Shown here in pieces: positions 7,094 through 15,003 of a DNA stretch of 64,000 nt. Position numbers and translations under genes: made by a program. Source of the stretch: Peptococcaceae bacterium (GTDB lineage Bacteria > Bacillota > Peptococcia > Peptococcales > Peptococcaceae); assembly GCA_017399005.1 (NCBI GenBank), contig JAFQEO010000032.1, positions 1-64,000 of the forward strand, read 5' to 3'. The notes under the pieces are model-generated. The model did not search any database. It was given only the letters and a program-made list of their open reading frames with translations, and was not told where the DNA came from. Position 1 is the first letter of the stretch. Every line of letters starts with the position of its first letter.

Positions 7094-7804
7094 TTAATGA
7101 TATTTAAATTTTGCATTTTTAAACAATTCTTTTAGATATTTATCTAAACTATTAAAATCTTCAGTTTCTTTTTGCCACGCGGCAAATACAATTAAAACAT
7201 TTTCAACAGCTAAACAATACGCATTAACATCATCATTACTGAATTCTCCATTAAGCCATGTTGCTACTGCATCAATATATTGTCTTTCTATAAAAAAGCA
7301 ACGAAAAAATCGATAGTCAGTAGACTCAATACTAATTTGTGATGCCATATTTAATATTGGATATATTTTTCGTTTTACATGTAAACTATCAGCAGCATAG
7401 TGTAATTCATCATTTTCGTCAATATACAATTCACCACTATTTTTCAATTTGCGAATCGCAGTATCAAGTGTTGAATCACTAAATTTTAACCCTCCAATGT
7501 CCAGACCACTCCACGTATCATCGTTATTCTTCGACTCTATATCAGCATATTCTTTTTCAGAAATTGCGCACCACTCGTTGTTTTCATTTTTCAAATCTTC
7601 AACTGTATTATAGCGCATTTGAAGTGCATAGATAATGTCTTGGTCAGTTTTCAATTTTACATAGGATTTTTCACCAATTTTTTTACCAGCTTCTTTCTCA
7701 GCTAAATAATTTTTTTCATTTTCTAAAAAAAAATGTACTATCAACTTATACGCAACACCTTCTTTTGTTGCTTTTTTCTCAGTAGTTTTATTTTTCTTCG
7801 TCAT
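7094..7804 (-). CDS. Hypothetical protein, 236 aa, probable cargo
   Basis: ATG at 7804 with AGAGGTGAG 8 nt upstream. It starts with a lysine/threonine-rich tail (TKKNKTTEKKATKEG). The body is mainly helical with a possible winged-helix stretch around residues 105-140 (LDTAIRKLKNSGELYIDENDE), then hydrophobic helices near 180-215. No catalytic motif seen. It is markedly more AT-rich than its neighbours and is a single gene with its own terminator, as expected for laterally acquired cargo. Function unknown. Confidence 0.6.
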   Translation of the reverse strand: MTKKNKTTEKKATKEGVAYKLIVHFFLENEKNYLAEKEAGKKIGEKSYVKLKTDQDIIYALQMRYNTVEDLKNENNEWCAISEKEYADIESKNNDDTWSGLDIGGLKFSDSTLDTAIRKLKNSGELYIDENDELHYAADSLHVKRKIYPILNMASQISIESTDYRFFRCFFIERQYIDAVATWLNGEFSNDDVNAYCLAVENVLIVFAAWQKETEDFNSLDKYLKELFKNAKFKYH

Positions 7805-7810
7805 AATCAC

Positions 7811-8119
7811 TCACCTCTAAATAATTTTACCATAGGCAGAAAAAATTTTTAACTTTTTTTTGGGCATTCATCCAATCGGCCTTAGTTACTTTTTTAGGTA
7901 ATCTTTTTCCCACAGGGACGGTTTGCTGTCGGTTCTGCTATACTTTAATTCATCAGCTGATGCATAAACCAAATGGCGATACTGGCCAATTCTTCGCCAC
8001 AAGCGGCATGCCGCGACATTCGGCTCTTTGAAAATTTTATAGCGGGGAAGTGAAGATGGTTAATTCACTTTCCCGCGGGGCTCTAACGCCCATACTACAG
8101 TGATTGGGAGGAATTTCAA
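7811..8119. other. Structured intergenic region, candidate replication or transfer origin of the element
   Basis: Between divergent genes. It holds the palindrome GCGGCATGCCGC (8003-8014) and a long hairpin, 8042-8076, with 13-nt arms (one G-T pair) around a 9-nt loop, ahead of the replication-module genes. No coding frame is convincing. Either an origin or a leader structure for the 8120 gene would fit. Confidence 0.35.
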
Positions 8120-8521
8120 ATGGAAAAATGCATTCAAAACTTTAGTGAGGAATTAAAATGTCCTGACAAAATTTTCCTGGGCTTTACTTATGATAACGCT
8201 GAAAAAAAATTTGTACGGGTTTACTATGAAGGTCTGTACACTCCATCCGCGGAACCATGTCTCGCAGCAGAAGTGGAAGAACATCGCTTTATGGACTCAA
8301 GTATCCTACATGTCCTTAAAAGAGAAAGTCGTCCTATAGTCAATTCGTATATTTATGCGAATGATTACGATACATTTATCGACATGTCTGCTCTTGACCA
8401 TTTTGACCTGCGTCATGCATCATTTTTACTTCACAGTGTGCAAGGTGAATATTCTTATGCTATTGCCGTTGTGGAAAATGCATTGCAAATTTTGTACGAA
8501 AATCCGGAAATCGTATTTTAA
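8120..8521 (+). CDS. Hypothetical protein, 133 aa
   Basis: GGAGG lies 8 nt before the ATG. It is an acidic alpha/beta protein with no recognised motif. Features are a DKIFLGFTYDNAEKKFVRVYY strand pair near residues 17-37 and an aromatic-rich C-terminal half. It lies 56 bp upstream of the helicase and is probably co-transcribed. Element-specific replication accessory protein is a guess from position only. Confidence 0.55.
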   Translation: MEKCIQNFSEELKCPDKIFLGFTYDNAEKKFVRVYYEGLYTPSAEPCLAAEVEEHRFMDSSILHVLKRESRPIVNSYIYANDYDTFIDMSALDHFDLRHASFLLHSVQGEYSYAIAVVENALQILYENPEIVF

Positions 8522-8577
8522 AAATTCTACAATTCATAGAGGGGCGGGGATATTCCTGCCCCGAAGGAGGTTTCATA

Positions 8578-10677
8578 ATGTTAAATAGAAAAAAACGTGA
8601 AGAAGAAGCTGAAATGAAAACTTACGGTGCGGGTCGTCGCAAGAGAAACATCGTAGTGCCGCCACCACAAAAAAGCTACATTGCTACAGATGATGCTTTT
8701 GCGGATACAGGGTCTTATGAAGAAGCTGAACTCACCCCTGAGGAACAGCTTGAAGTCGATTTTCCTGCCGATGATTGCTTCGAGGTTGCACCTGTCGTTA
8801 GACGAGCAACCAAGAAAGAGGAGGACAGCGATTTTAAAGGTTTGGAAATTGCTGATGAAGAAGAATCAACCTATAAAGAAAATGATTCCTCTATTAAAGA
8901 AATGCTCAAGCGTGAAAAACTTCAGTATGTCGCTGACGACGATGATGACATCGACGATGCAGAGGAATCATACGACCCTGATGAATTAGAAAAAGATGTG
9001 GCAATGGTTGTAGAGGAATCCATTATCGAGGGTGACGAGAGTGACAGGTTGTATGAAAACTTTACATCATCTGACACAAATAGAAAGTCTCTTGTGGTTG
9101 ATGAAAATGAAACGGTCAAGCAGGTATCCTGCTCTATCGAAAACCTTCCTTCTACTGTCACTCTAAACAGTAGAAAATCTATCTCATCTTACACAATTCC
9201 TGAGCCAGATGAGGGGGAAAATCTGTTCCGTCCAGAAGACTATATTAATTTTTTAGACTTCGAGGTGAACGCAGACCCTACAGACATTTGGTTTCAGCGC
9301 AAGCAATTCGAGTTCTATGGTGTTGAAAAAAATGGACGCAAATTCAATCTGGATACTGCTACATTTGCTAAAGCGCTAACTAAAAAGCTGACTGCAAAAA
9401 TTTTCAATACGCAGTTATTTCTTTACAACAAGCGTCGAGGCATCTTCGAACCAGTCTCAGATGCAGAGTTCAAACGAATTACTTACAGAATTTTGAATGA
9501 GATTGGTGATGGAGTCTGGAAACGCAATCAGCAAGCAGAATATATTGAAGCATTTAAATACAAAGCTGAGCAGTACGCAACGTTCATCTATAACCGCCGT
9601 TATCTTTCCTTTAACAATTGTACCCTTGACCTAAGAACAATGAAAACCCTGCCACATTCGCCATTTCTCAATTCAACGAATTACCTTGGATATGATTACG
9701 ATAAAACAGCGAAGTGTCCGCTCTGGGAAGATACCCTGAATAAGATTTTTCTGGGCGACAAGGCTGTAATCGAGTCATTTCGAGAAATGTTCGGATGCTT
9801 CTTGATACATGGAAAAGGACAGGGGATAGATAAACTGTTCATCCTGTATGGGAATGGTTCTAACGGCAAAAGTTTGTGTACGAATGTGATTAAAGATGTG
9901 CTTACGGAAAAAAATTGTTCCGCTAAAGAATTTGCAAATATTGGACAGAAATTTAGCCTTTCCACCATCTACGATAAATTCGTTAACATCAGCTCAGAGA
10001 ACCAAAAGGTAATTACTGATACTGCCATCTACAAAGCCGTTGCCAGCAGCGACAGCGTTGACATTGAACGAAAATATCAGGATTCCTATTCTGCAGTTCC
10101 TTATGTAAAACTGGTGTGCAGTACCAATAAGTTACCGCAATTTAACGATGACAGTAACGGGATGCTCCGGCGCATTCATATCTTCAATTTCAAAGCTCGT
10201 TTCGTTGACAACAACAATGGATATGTACTGGGCAAAAATGAGTTTCTCAAAGACCATACACTCTTTGAGAAACTGCACGAGGAACGTGCCGGTATTTTGA
10301 ACTGGGCACTCATTGGCACACAACGTCTGCTGAATAATGATTATGTCTTCTCCATGCCTGCTGCAGTTCGACGTTATAATGAAGACTTTGCGCTTAATCT
10401 AAATCCGGTAAAGATTTTTCTAGATTCCTGTATTTCAAATAAGCCTGGGAATCGTATTAAGACCACAGAAGTCGTTTCTCACTATCACAGCTGGGCTGAG
10501 TTTCATGATGTAAAGAATCAGCGGTTCCATGGGAACCAACAGTTTCATCGCAGATTTAAAGAGTGTCTTGCTGAATCTGACCTAACGACCAAAACTTTAC
10601 AAATCAAAGGCTACGATTATTACTGCGATTTTGAAATTGATACTTCCTATCCACTCACCTTGCCTCAATGCTTCTAA
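8578..10677 (+). CDS. SF3 helicase / D5-P4-type replication protein
   Basis: Protein of 699 aa. Residues 1-215 are acidic and probably disordered. Residues 230-400 match the D5_N region that precedes phage and plasmid P4-type helicases. The SF3 core has Walker A YGNGSNGKS (about 422), a Walker B-like segment ending SSENQ, and sensor motif CSTNKLP (about 520), with the conserved N-x-x-L-R-R-I arginine region behind it. A C-terminal winged-helix-like tail follows. No zinc-ribbon or Toprim primase domain is present, unlike P4 alpha. It presumably unwinds DNA at the element origin, allowing replication after excision. AAGGAGG before the ATG. Confidence 0.85.
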   Translation: MLNRKKREEEAEMKTYGAGRRKRNIVVPPPQKSYIATDDAFADTGSYEEAELTPEEQLEVDFPADDCFEVAPVVRRATKKEEDSDFKGLEIADEEESTYKENDSSIKEMLKREKLQYVADDDDDIDDAEESYDPDELEKDVAMVVEESIIEGDESDRLYENFTSSDTNRKSLVVDENETVKQVSCSIENLPSTVTLNSRKSISSYTIPEPDEGENLFRPEDYINFLDFEVNADPTDIWFQRKQFEFYGVEKNGRKFNLDTATFAKALTKKLTAKIFNTQLFLYNKRRGIFEPVSDAEFKRITYRILNEIGDGVWKRNQQAEYIEAFKYKAEQYATFIYNRRYLSFNNCTLDLRTMKTLPHSPFLNSTNYLGYDYDKTAKCPLWEDTLNKIFLGDKAVIESFREMFGCFLIHGKGQGIDKLFILYGNGSNGKSLCTNVIKDVLTEKNCSAKEFANIGQKFSLSTIYDKFVNISSENQKVITDTAIYKAVASSDSVDIERKYQDSYSAVPYVKLVCSTNKLPQFNDDSNGMLRRIHIFNFKARFVDNNNGYVLGKNEFLKDHTLFEKLHEERAGILNWALIGTQRLLNNDYVFSMPAAVRRYNEDFALNLNPVKIFLDSCISNKPGNRIKTTEVVSHYHSWAEFHDVKNQRFHGNQQFHRRFKECLAESDLTTKTLQIKGYDYYCDFEIDTSYPLTLPQCF

Positions 10678-10692
10678 CCAATCTCTCTGTTC

Positions 10693-10727
10693 GCGGTTGT
10701 CCACTTCGGGCAACCGCCTCTTTTTCG
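10693..10727 (+). terminator. Terminator of the helicase gene
   Basis: GCGGTTGTCC and GGGCAACCGC pair around ACTTC, followed by TCTTTTT. Confidence 0.8.
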
Positions 10728-10776
10728 CAACCAATCGGGTTTCGTTCAAATATTATTTTTTTGAGGAGGTCTATCT

Positions 10777-10950
10777 ATGAGCAAAATGAAACATATGCTG
10801 ACCGTACAGGAACTGGCGGATATCCTGCAGGTCAGCTATAAGACAGCACTGAAAGTGATGAAGGATTCTATCCCATATATCCAAGTGGCAGGACAGTATA
10901 GAATCCATCCAAAGCATGTGAATCAGTTTATCAATTCCAATGTACGATAG
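10777..10950 (+). CDS. xis: Excisionase-like HTH protein, 57 aa
   Basis: ATG at 10777 behind GAGGAGGT and TAG at 10948. The sequence contains MLTVQELADILQVSYKTALK followed by IPYIQVAGQYRIHP, the classic MerR-type winged-helix layout of excisionases (helix 1 with QELA, turn, basic recognition helix, then a wing with a glycine and YRI). It lies 12 bp upstream of the integrase, the usual xis-int order. It would bend DNA at the attachment ends and direct excision. Confidence 0.85.
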   Translation: MSKMKHMLTVQELADILQVSYKTALKVMKDSIPYIQVAGQYRIHPKHVNQFINSNVR

Positions 10951-10962
10951 GAGGTATTTATC

Positions 10963-12129
10963 ATGGCAAACATCGTAGTACTGGATGAAGGTACAAAAAA
11001 AGAACGCTATAAAGTTATGTATGATGTTCCTACCCTGCCAGGGCAGAAACGAAAAAGAGAATCAAAGACATTCCCTGTTGGCACCTCATTACGTGAGGTC
11101 AAACAGTTTAAAAAAATCAAAGAGGCTGAAGCACTGTCTATGCAGCCGGTCAACAATCACAGCCTTACCTTTGAAGAAGCGGCAAACCTCTATTTTGCAC
11201 ACTATTGCATCAACCTAGAGGCTAACACCATCAGCGGTTATCGCAGTATCTATCAGCGTGAAGAAGGGTTGCGAGAATTCTTTGGCAAAATGAAGCTGAA
11301 ACAGATTGACACCAACATGGTTCAGATGTACATCACGCGGCTTCACACCTCCGGCAATTCACCTAAAACAATTTCCAACACCATTGGATTGTTACGCACC
11401 ATCATGAAACATTGCGTTGCTCTGCAGTATATCAGCCGCAATCCCGTGGATGGTACAACCCTTCCAAAAAAGGTTAAAAATCTTGAAGTGAAAGCCTACA
11501 CGCCGGAACAGGTTCAGCAATTACTGGCTATTTCGCAGAACAACCATTTCATCCACACTGTGATTGCACTGGGAACAATGGCAGGTCTGCGCAGAGGAGA
11601 AATGGCTGCTCTCACATGGGACAATGTAAATCTGGATGAAAAGCCATCCATTAGAATCAAAGAGTCCAAGTATCATGTAAGCAAAACACTCGGTTTAGCA
11701 GAATCCTCTGGTGTAAAGACACCAAAAACAACTGCTAGTATTCGTACCATTCCACTGCCTGATACTCTGGTACGAATTCTTAAACAGGAAAAACGACGTT
11801 ACAATGAATGTAAACTGCGATATGGTTCTAATTTTAAGAACTCCAACTGTGTCTTATTCAAAGATGATGGCTCAAGCTATGAGGTTTGCACTCTCAGCAA
11901 CGGCTACACCAAATTCATGCGGAAACATCCAGAGTTTCCATACTGTACTCTGCACCAGTTACGTCATACATTCGCATCCATGCTAGCCTCTGCCAATACT
12001 CCTGTCAAAGATGTGCAGGAACTATTAGGGCACAGCGATATCAGCACAACCATGAATGTCTATACACATGGGTTCGAGGAATCAAAACGAACAGCTATCA
12101 CGGAATTGAACAGATTGATTTCTGGCTAA
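10963..12129 (+). CDS. int: Tyrosine recombinase / integrase (Tn916-like)
   Basis: Protein of 388 aa. The N-terminal 60 residues form an arm-binding (AP2-like) domain, the SAM-like core-binding domain spans about 65-165 (AANLYFAHYC ... SPKTISNTIGLLRTIMKHC), and the catalytic domain spans about 180-380. Catalytic residues are visible: R in GLRRGEM, HxxR in HQLRHTF, H in LLGHSD and the nucleophile Y in NVYTHG. AGGAGG precedes the ATG. It lies 160 bp from the right attachment repeat, with two GTCACCTCT motifs in between. It integrates the element into the tRNA-Ser 3' region. Confidence 0.95.
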   Translation: MANIVVLDEGTKKERYKVMYDVPTLPGQKRKRESKTFPVGTSLREVKQFKKIKEAEALSMQPVNNHSLTFEEAANLYFAHYCINLEANTISGYRSIYQREEGLREFFGKMKLKQIDTNMVQMYITRLHTSGNSPKTISNTIGLLRTIMKHCVALQYISRNPVDGTTLPKKVKNLEVKAYTPEQVQQLLAISQNNHFIHTVIALGTMAGLRRGEMAALTWDNVNLDEKPSIRIKESKYHVSKTLGLAESSGVKTPKTTASIRTIPLPDTLVRILKQEKRRYNECKLRYGSNFKNSNCVLFKDDGSSYEVCTLSNGYTKFMRKHPEFPYCTLHQLRHTFASMLASANTPVKDVQELLGHSDISTTMNVYTHGFEESKRTAITELNRLISG

Positions 12130-12170
12130 AGATAGCTGATAGATTAGCAGAATGTTTCGTATATTCTTTT

Positions 12171-12190
12171 GTCACCTCTCCGTCACCTCT
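12171..12190 (+). promoter_or_regulatory. Direct GTCACCTCT repeats, candidate integrase arm sites
   Basis: GTCACCTCT occurs at 12171 and 12182, 11 bp apart, i.e. one helical turn. The GTCACC core recurs in attachment repeats 2 and 3. It lies between int and the right repeat. Confidence 0.55.
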
Positions 12191-12292
12191 GACTGATAGA
12201 AAAGAAAAAAAGAACGGTTGTTGACCGCTCTTCACTAGGCAGAGTATATGGAAAGGTAACCTTTATCTTGGAAAGTTTTGGGCTTTCTAGCT

Positions 12293-12529
12293 GTTCAAAT
12301 CCCTTTCTCTCCGCCAGAAAAAATGCCGAGTTTATCTCGGCGTTTTTTGTTTATGCAATACCTCAAAACACAGGGCAGAACTGCATTTGCGCGGTTCTGC
12401 CCATTTTCTTTGCTGTTCTCTTTTTGATTTTTAGCCATTGGTACCCAGTGCCATCTGGTACCATCAGGTGACAAGAATTTCCCTGTCCTTTGTCACCTCT
12501 GTGGTGTCTCTCGTCACCTGTGACGTATC
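12293..12529 (+). repeat. Direct repeat, copy 3 (right attachment end)
   Basis: Begins at the tRNA T-loop (GTTCAAATCCC), continues through CCGCCAG, the terminator variant 12317-12347 and the hairpin 12373-12402, and ends with GTCACC/GGTGTC motifs at 12467, 12492, 12503 and 12513. Upstream, TTGGAAAG (12268-12276) looks like a decayed anticodon region, so this copy lost its anticodon arm. Confidence 0.8.
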
Positions 12530-12536
12530 CTGTGCA

Positions 12537-13694
12537 TTATAAACCTAACTTCCGTTTGATATTACCGATGAACAGTTCCACATTTGTTTTCGGCTGAAAA
12601 TATTTATTTGGCTTTGGATAAGGTTCCCAATCATCATCTTCTTCGTCCTCATATTCCTCGTCAATGATTTCATCCTCTATCATTTCCAGAACATCAGCAT
12701 TGGCATTTCTGATAAATTCATTTACACGCTCTACCGCATCTACCATAGATGTATGATGACAGTAAGTTCCGTCTTTCGCTAAATCAATATCGAACCATTT
12801 CTGCAGCCTGTCCGCTGCCATTTCTCTGGCGGTTGATACCAGAAGCAAAGCCTCTGCCAGTGCCTCATCCTCATAGACATATTTTCCGGTATAATAATAT
12901 TCCGCTAATCGACACATAGCTGCCCCATGCTGCTGCATCACTGCCTTTGTATACCAGTAAACCGCCAGACGTTCATCCGGTTCTGTAAGAATCCCTTCAT
13001 CATAGCATTTCCCAAGTTGGAACTGCACCTCTACTTCATTGTCCCCTGCAGCCGCTTTCAGATTTCTGAACAGTTCTGCACTTTGTTTTGCTTTCTTATT
13101 CTTGTCCGGTTCCATTACACCATGTACCTTCTGAAAAGAATTCTTGAATCGTTCAGTTGCTTCACTAAGCGTTTCTGTTTGGCATTCCTCCTGCTCATCT
13201 ACGCCCGAAGTATCTTCCTTCTCTTCATCCTGTTTCTCGCTTGAGAACGAAATCTCGAAAGGCTGAGCTACCTGCTCTGCGATTTCCTCCAGAAGTTCAG
13301 CCAGAAGCGTTTTTCTAACAAAAGAGGTAATTATCTGGTCATCCCATGTGCCCTCATCATTACAGTAGAACAGAATTTCATTGTCATTATCTTTCTTTGC
13401 AAAGTTATTGATTTCCACTTTGCGGATATCTTTATACAGAATATGATTTGGTTTTCTGCCAATCTCCTTGTAATAAATCCCCTCTGTTGTAAACACCATT
13501 CCGTCTTTAGCACTTCCGGTTACCGTAAAATCAATCAGACCAAGAATGTCCTCGTACTCTACGTTCTTTGCATATGAGCAAATATGATTCAGTTGTTTTT
13601 CAGAAATGTCTTGTTGTTTATATGCAGCTCCTTTAACCGCTGAAATATATGGCAGATAGTATTCCACCAGTTTTTTGATTGTTTCTTTTTCCAT
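12537..13694 (-). CDS. PH-like plus Sel1-repeat protein
   Basis: Protein of 385 aa from ATG 13694 (AAAGGA 7 nt upstream; an ATG at 13703 is too close to it). Residues 25-135 are a beta-rich bacterial PH-like module (TTEGIYYKE ... ILYKDIRKVEI). Residues about 205-300 hold Sel1/TPR-like repeats (VQFQLGKCYDEG, LAVYWYTKAVMQQHGAAMCR, LAEYYYTG). The C-terminal tail is acidic (EEYEDEEDDDWEPY). The second half is a clear paralogue of the protein at 15004-15693. It lies 19 bp downstream of a small basic ORF. Sel1 proteins mediate protein-protein contacts; the specific role is unknown. Confidence 0.7.
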   Translation of the reverse strand: MEKETIKKLVEYYLPYISAVKGAAYKQQDISEKQLNHICSYAKNVEYEDILGLIDFTVTGSAKDGMVFTTEGIYYKEIGRKPNHILYKDIRKVEINNFAKKDNDNEILFYCNDEGTWDDQIITSFVRKTLLAELLEEIAEQVAQPFEISFSSEKQDEEKEDTSGVDEQEECQTETLSEATERFKNSFQKVHGVMEPDKNKKAKQSAELFRNLKAAAGDNEVEVQFQLGKCYDEGILTEPDERLAVYWYTKAVMQQHGAAMCRLAEYYYTGKYVYEDEALAEALLLVSTAREMAADRLQKWFDIDLAKDGTYCHHTSMVDAVERVNEFIRNANADVLEMIEDEIIDEEYEDEEDDDWEPYPKPNKYFQPKTNVELFIGNIKRKLGL

Positions 13695-13713
13695 ATTAAT
13701 CATCCTTTCGCTT

Positions 13714-13857
13714 TCAATATTTCTTTGTATCCATCAGCATTTCCCGAATATTCTGTAAAACAGCCTCTTTCAGCCCTTTTTTATTATTCTTTTCTTTTTT
13801 CAGCCGTTTTAACTGTTTATAGCCATCCTCCTGCGGAGCAACAATATTTTTTCGCAT
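13714..13857 (-). CDS. Small basic protein, 47 aa
   Basis: ATG at 13857 behind GCAGGTGA, TGA at 13714. It starts MRKNIVAPQEDG and is very lysine-rich in the middle (LKRLKKEKNNKKG), followed by an amphipathic helix (EAVLQNIREMLMD). It overlaps no other gene and is followed at 19 bp by the PH/Sel1 gene, so an operon is likely. Function unknown; the charge would suit nucleic-acid binding or an interaction with the acidic tail of its neighbour. Confidence 0.5.
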   Translation of the reverse strand: MRKNIVAPQEDGYKQLKRLKKEKNNKKGLKEAVLQNIREMLMDTKKY

Positions 13858-13907
13858 CTATATATCACCTGCTTTCTGTCTGCTTTATTTTCTATTTAAT
13901 TTCATTA

Positions 13908-13940
13908 TAAAAAGAGAACCGGACAGCTATGTGTCCGGTT
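13908..13940 (-). terminator. Hairpin between the small basic gene and the WYL gene
   Basis: AACCGGACA and TGTCCGGTT pair, and on the minus strand TCTTTTTAT follows. It may stop minus-strand transcripts or be a regulator site in front of the WYL gene. Confidence 0.55.
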
Positions 13941-13991
13941 GAAATGATTTTTGTATTTTATTATAATGAGATTGTAAAGGGGGCAGGACAT

Positions 13992-14957
13992 ATGACTGAT
14001 ATGAAATCCAACCGTATGTTAGAATTATTTTTCCGTGCATTGCGTGGCGAATCGCTCTCCGTTCGTCATCTTGCCGATGAATATAAAGTATCCACCCGCA
14101 GTATTTCCCGGGATATTGCTGAGCTGAAAGCATTTTTAGCAGAACATCGGGAACTGGTAGGCAACGCGGAACTCACTTATTCCAGCAAAGACCGCTGCTA
14201 TCAGCTTTATCTGGATGATTTTATCTCCAGTAAAGAACTGTTCGCAATCGCGAAAGTGCTGATTGGCTGCCGTCCATTTGACACACAGGATATTCTTACT
14301 CTGATAGAAAAATTAAAACGACACACCTCGCCAGAGGAACGCAAAAAACTGGACAATTTTATCCGTAAAGAACTGTATCATTACAAACAAATCCATCTGG
14401 ACTGCGCAGACCTGCTGGGCACTATCTGGGAACTGACCGAACACATTGAGGCAAAAAGACCGATTACTATTCAGTACAACCGTATGGACAGAACACAGGT
14501 AAAACGCAAAATTCTGCCCCAGTCCATTATGTTCAGTGATTATTATTTCTATCTGATTGCCTATGATGCCGATGATGAATCGTTCCATGCCAAACATTAC
14601 CGCATTGACCGCATCACTAGCATTGTGGCACATCGTGAAAAAATCCGTCTGCCACGGAATAGGGAATTTGATGAAGGCTATCTGCGTGAACGCTGCCAGT
14701 TCATGTGGCCGGGAGAACTGCAGAAAATCCGCTTTGAATTCTCCGGCCCATCGGTACAGGCAATCCTGGACAAAATCCCTACTGCCCGTATCGTAGAACT
14801 GAACCACGGCAATCCAGTGATAGAAGCCGAAGTATTCGGCAACGGCATTCGAATGTATCTGCTTTCCCAGGGCTCATGGGTAAAAGTGCTCTCCCCGGCG
14901 TCATTTGTGGAAGCAATGAAGACAGAGGTGGAAAAAATGATAGGGAATTATGAGTAA
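13992..14957 (+). CDS. WYL-domain HTH transcriptional regulator
   Basis: Protein of 321 aa from ATG 13992 (GGGCAGGA upstream). Residues 5-60 are a winged HTH (LFFRALRGESLSVRHLADEY then STRSISRDIAEL), as in YafY/DeoR-like WYL proteins. Residues 140-235 form the WYL domain, with FSDYYFYLIAYD and FHAKHYRIDRI holding the family's Y and RxxRI positions. The C-terminal WCX-like segment includes VLSPASFVEAM. WYL regulators of this class (CapW/BrxR) often control defence operons in response to nucleotide ligands; here it lies between two Sel1-protein loci. Local GC is higher than in the five-gene operon. Confidence 0.88.
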   Translation: MTDMKSNRMLELFFRALRGESLSVRHLADEYKVSTRSISRDIAELKAFLAEHRELVGNAELTYSSKDRCYQLYLDDFISSKELFAIAKVLIGCRPFDTQDILTLIEKLKRHTSPEERKKLDNFIRKELYHYKQIHLDCADLLGTIWELTEHIEAKRPITIQYNRMDRTQVKRKILPQSIMFSDYYFYLIAYDADDESFHAKHYRIDRITSIVAHREKIRLPRNREFDEGYLRERCQFMWPGELQKIRFEFSGPSVQAILDKIPTARIVELNHGNPVIEAEVFGNGIRMYLLSQGSWVKVLSPASFVEAMKTEVEKMIGNYE

Positions 14958-14962
14958 AATGT

Positions 14963-15000
14963 AAATGAGGATACCCCGTTTTGGAGTATCCTCATTTTAC
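14963..15000. terminator. Bidirectional terminator between the WYL gene and the five-gene operon
   Basis: AAATGAGGATAC and GTATCCTCATTT pair around a short loop. It ends both convergent transcripts. Confidence 0.85.
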
Positions 15001-15003
15001 TTT

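Larger units (their letters stand above)
1792..12529 (+). mobile_element. Integrative element at tRNA-Ser, about 10.5 kb, bounded by attachment copies 2 and 3
   Basis: Flanked by a direct repeat of about 240 bp (1826-2066 and 12292-12529) that starts inside the tRNA T-loop. It carries the tyrosine integrase 10963-12129 next to the right end, an excisionase at 10777, an SF3 helicase at 8578, a divergent XRE repressor at 4775 and several unknown genes. No relaxase, capsid or terminase gene is visible, so it is a small mobilizable or satellite-like element rather than a full phage or self-transmissible ICE. Its AT-richness and small ORFs contrast with the core genes to the right. Confidence 0.8.
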
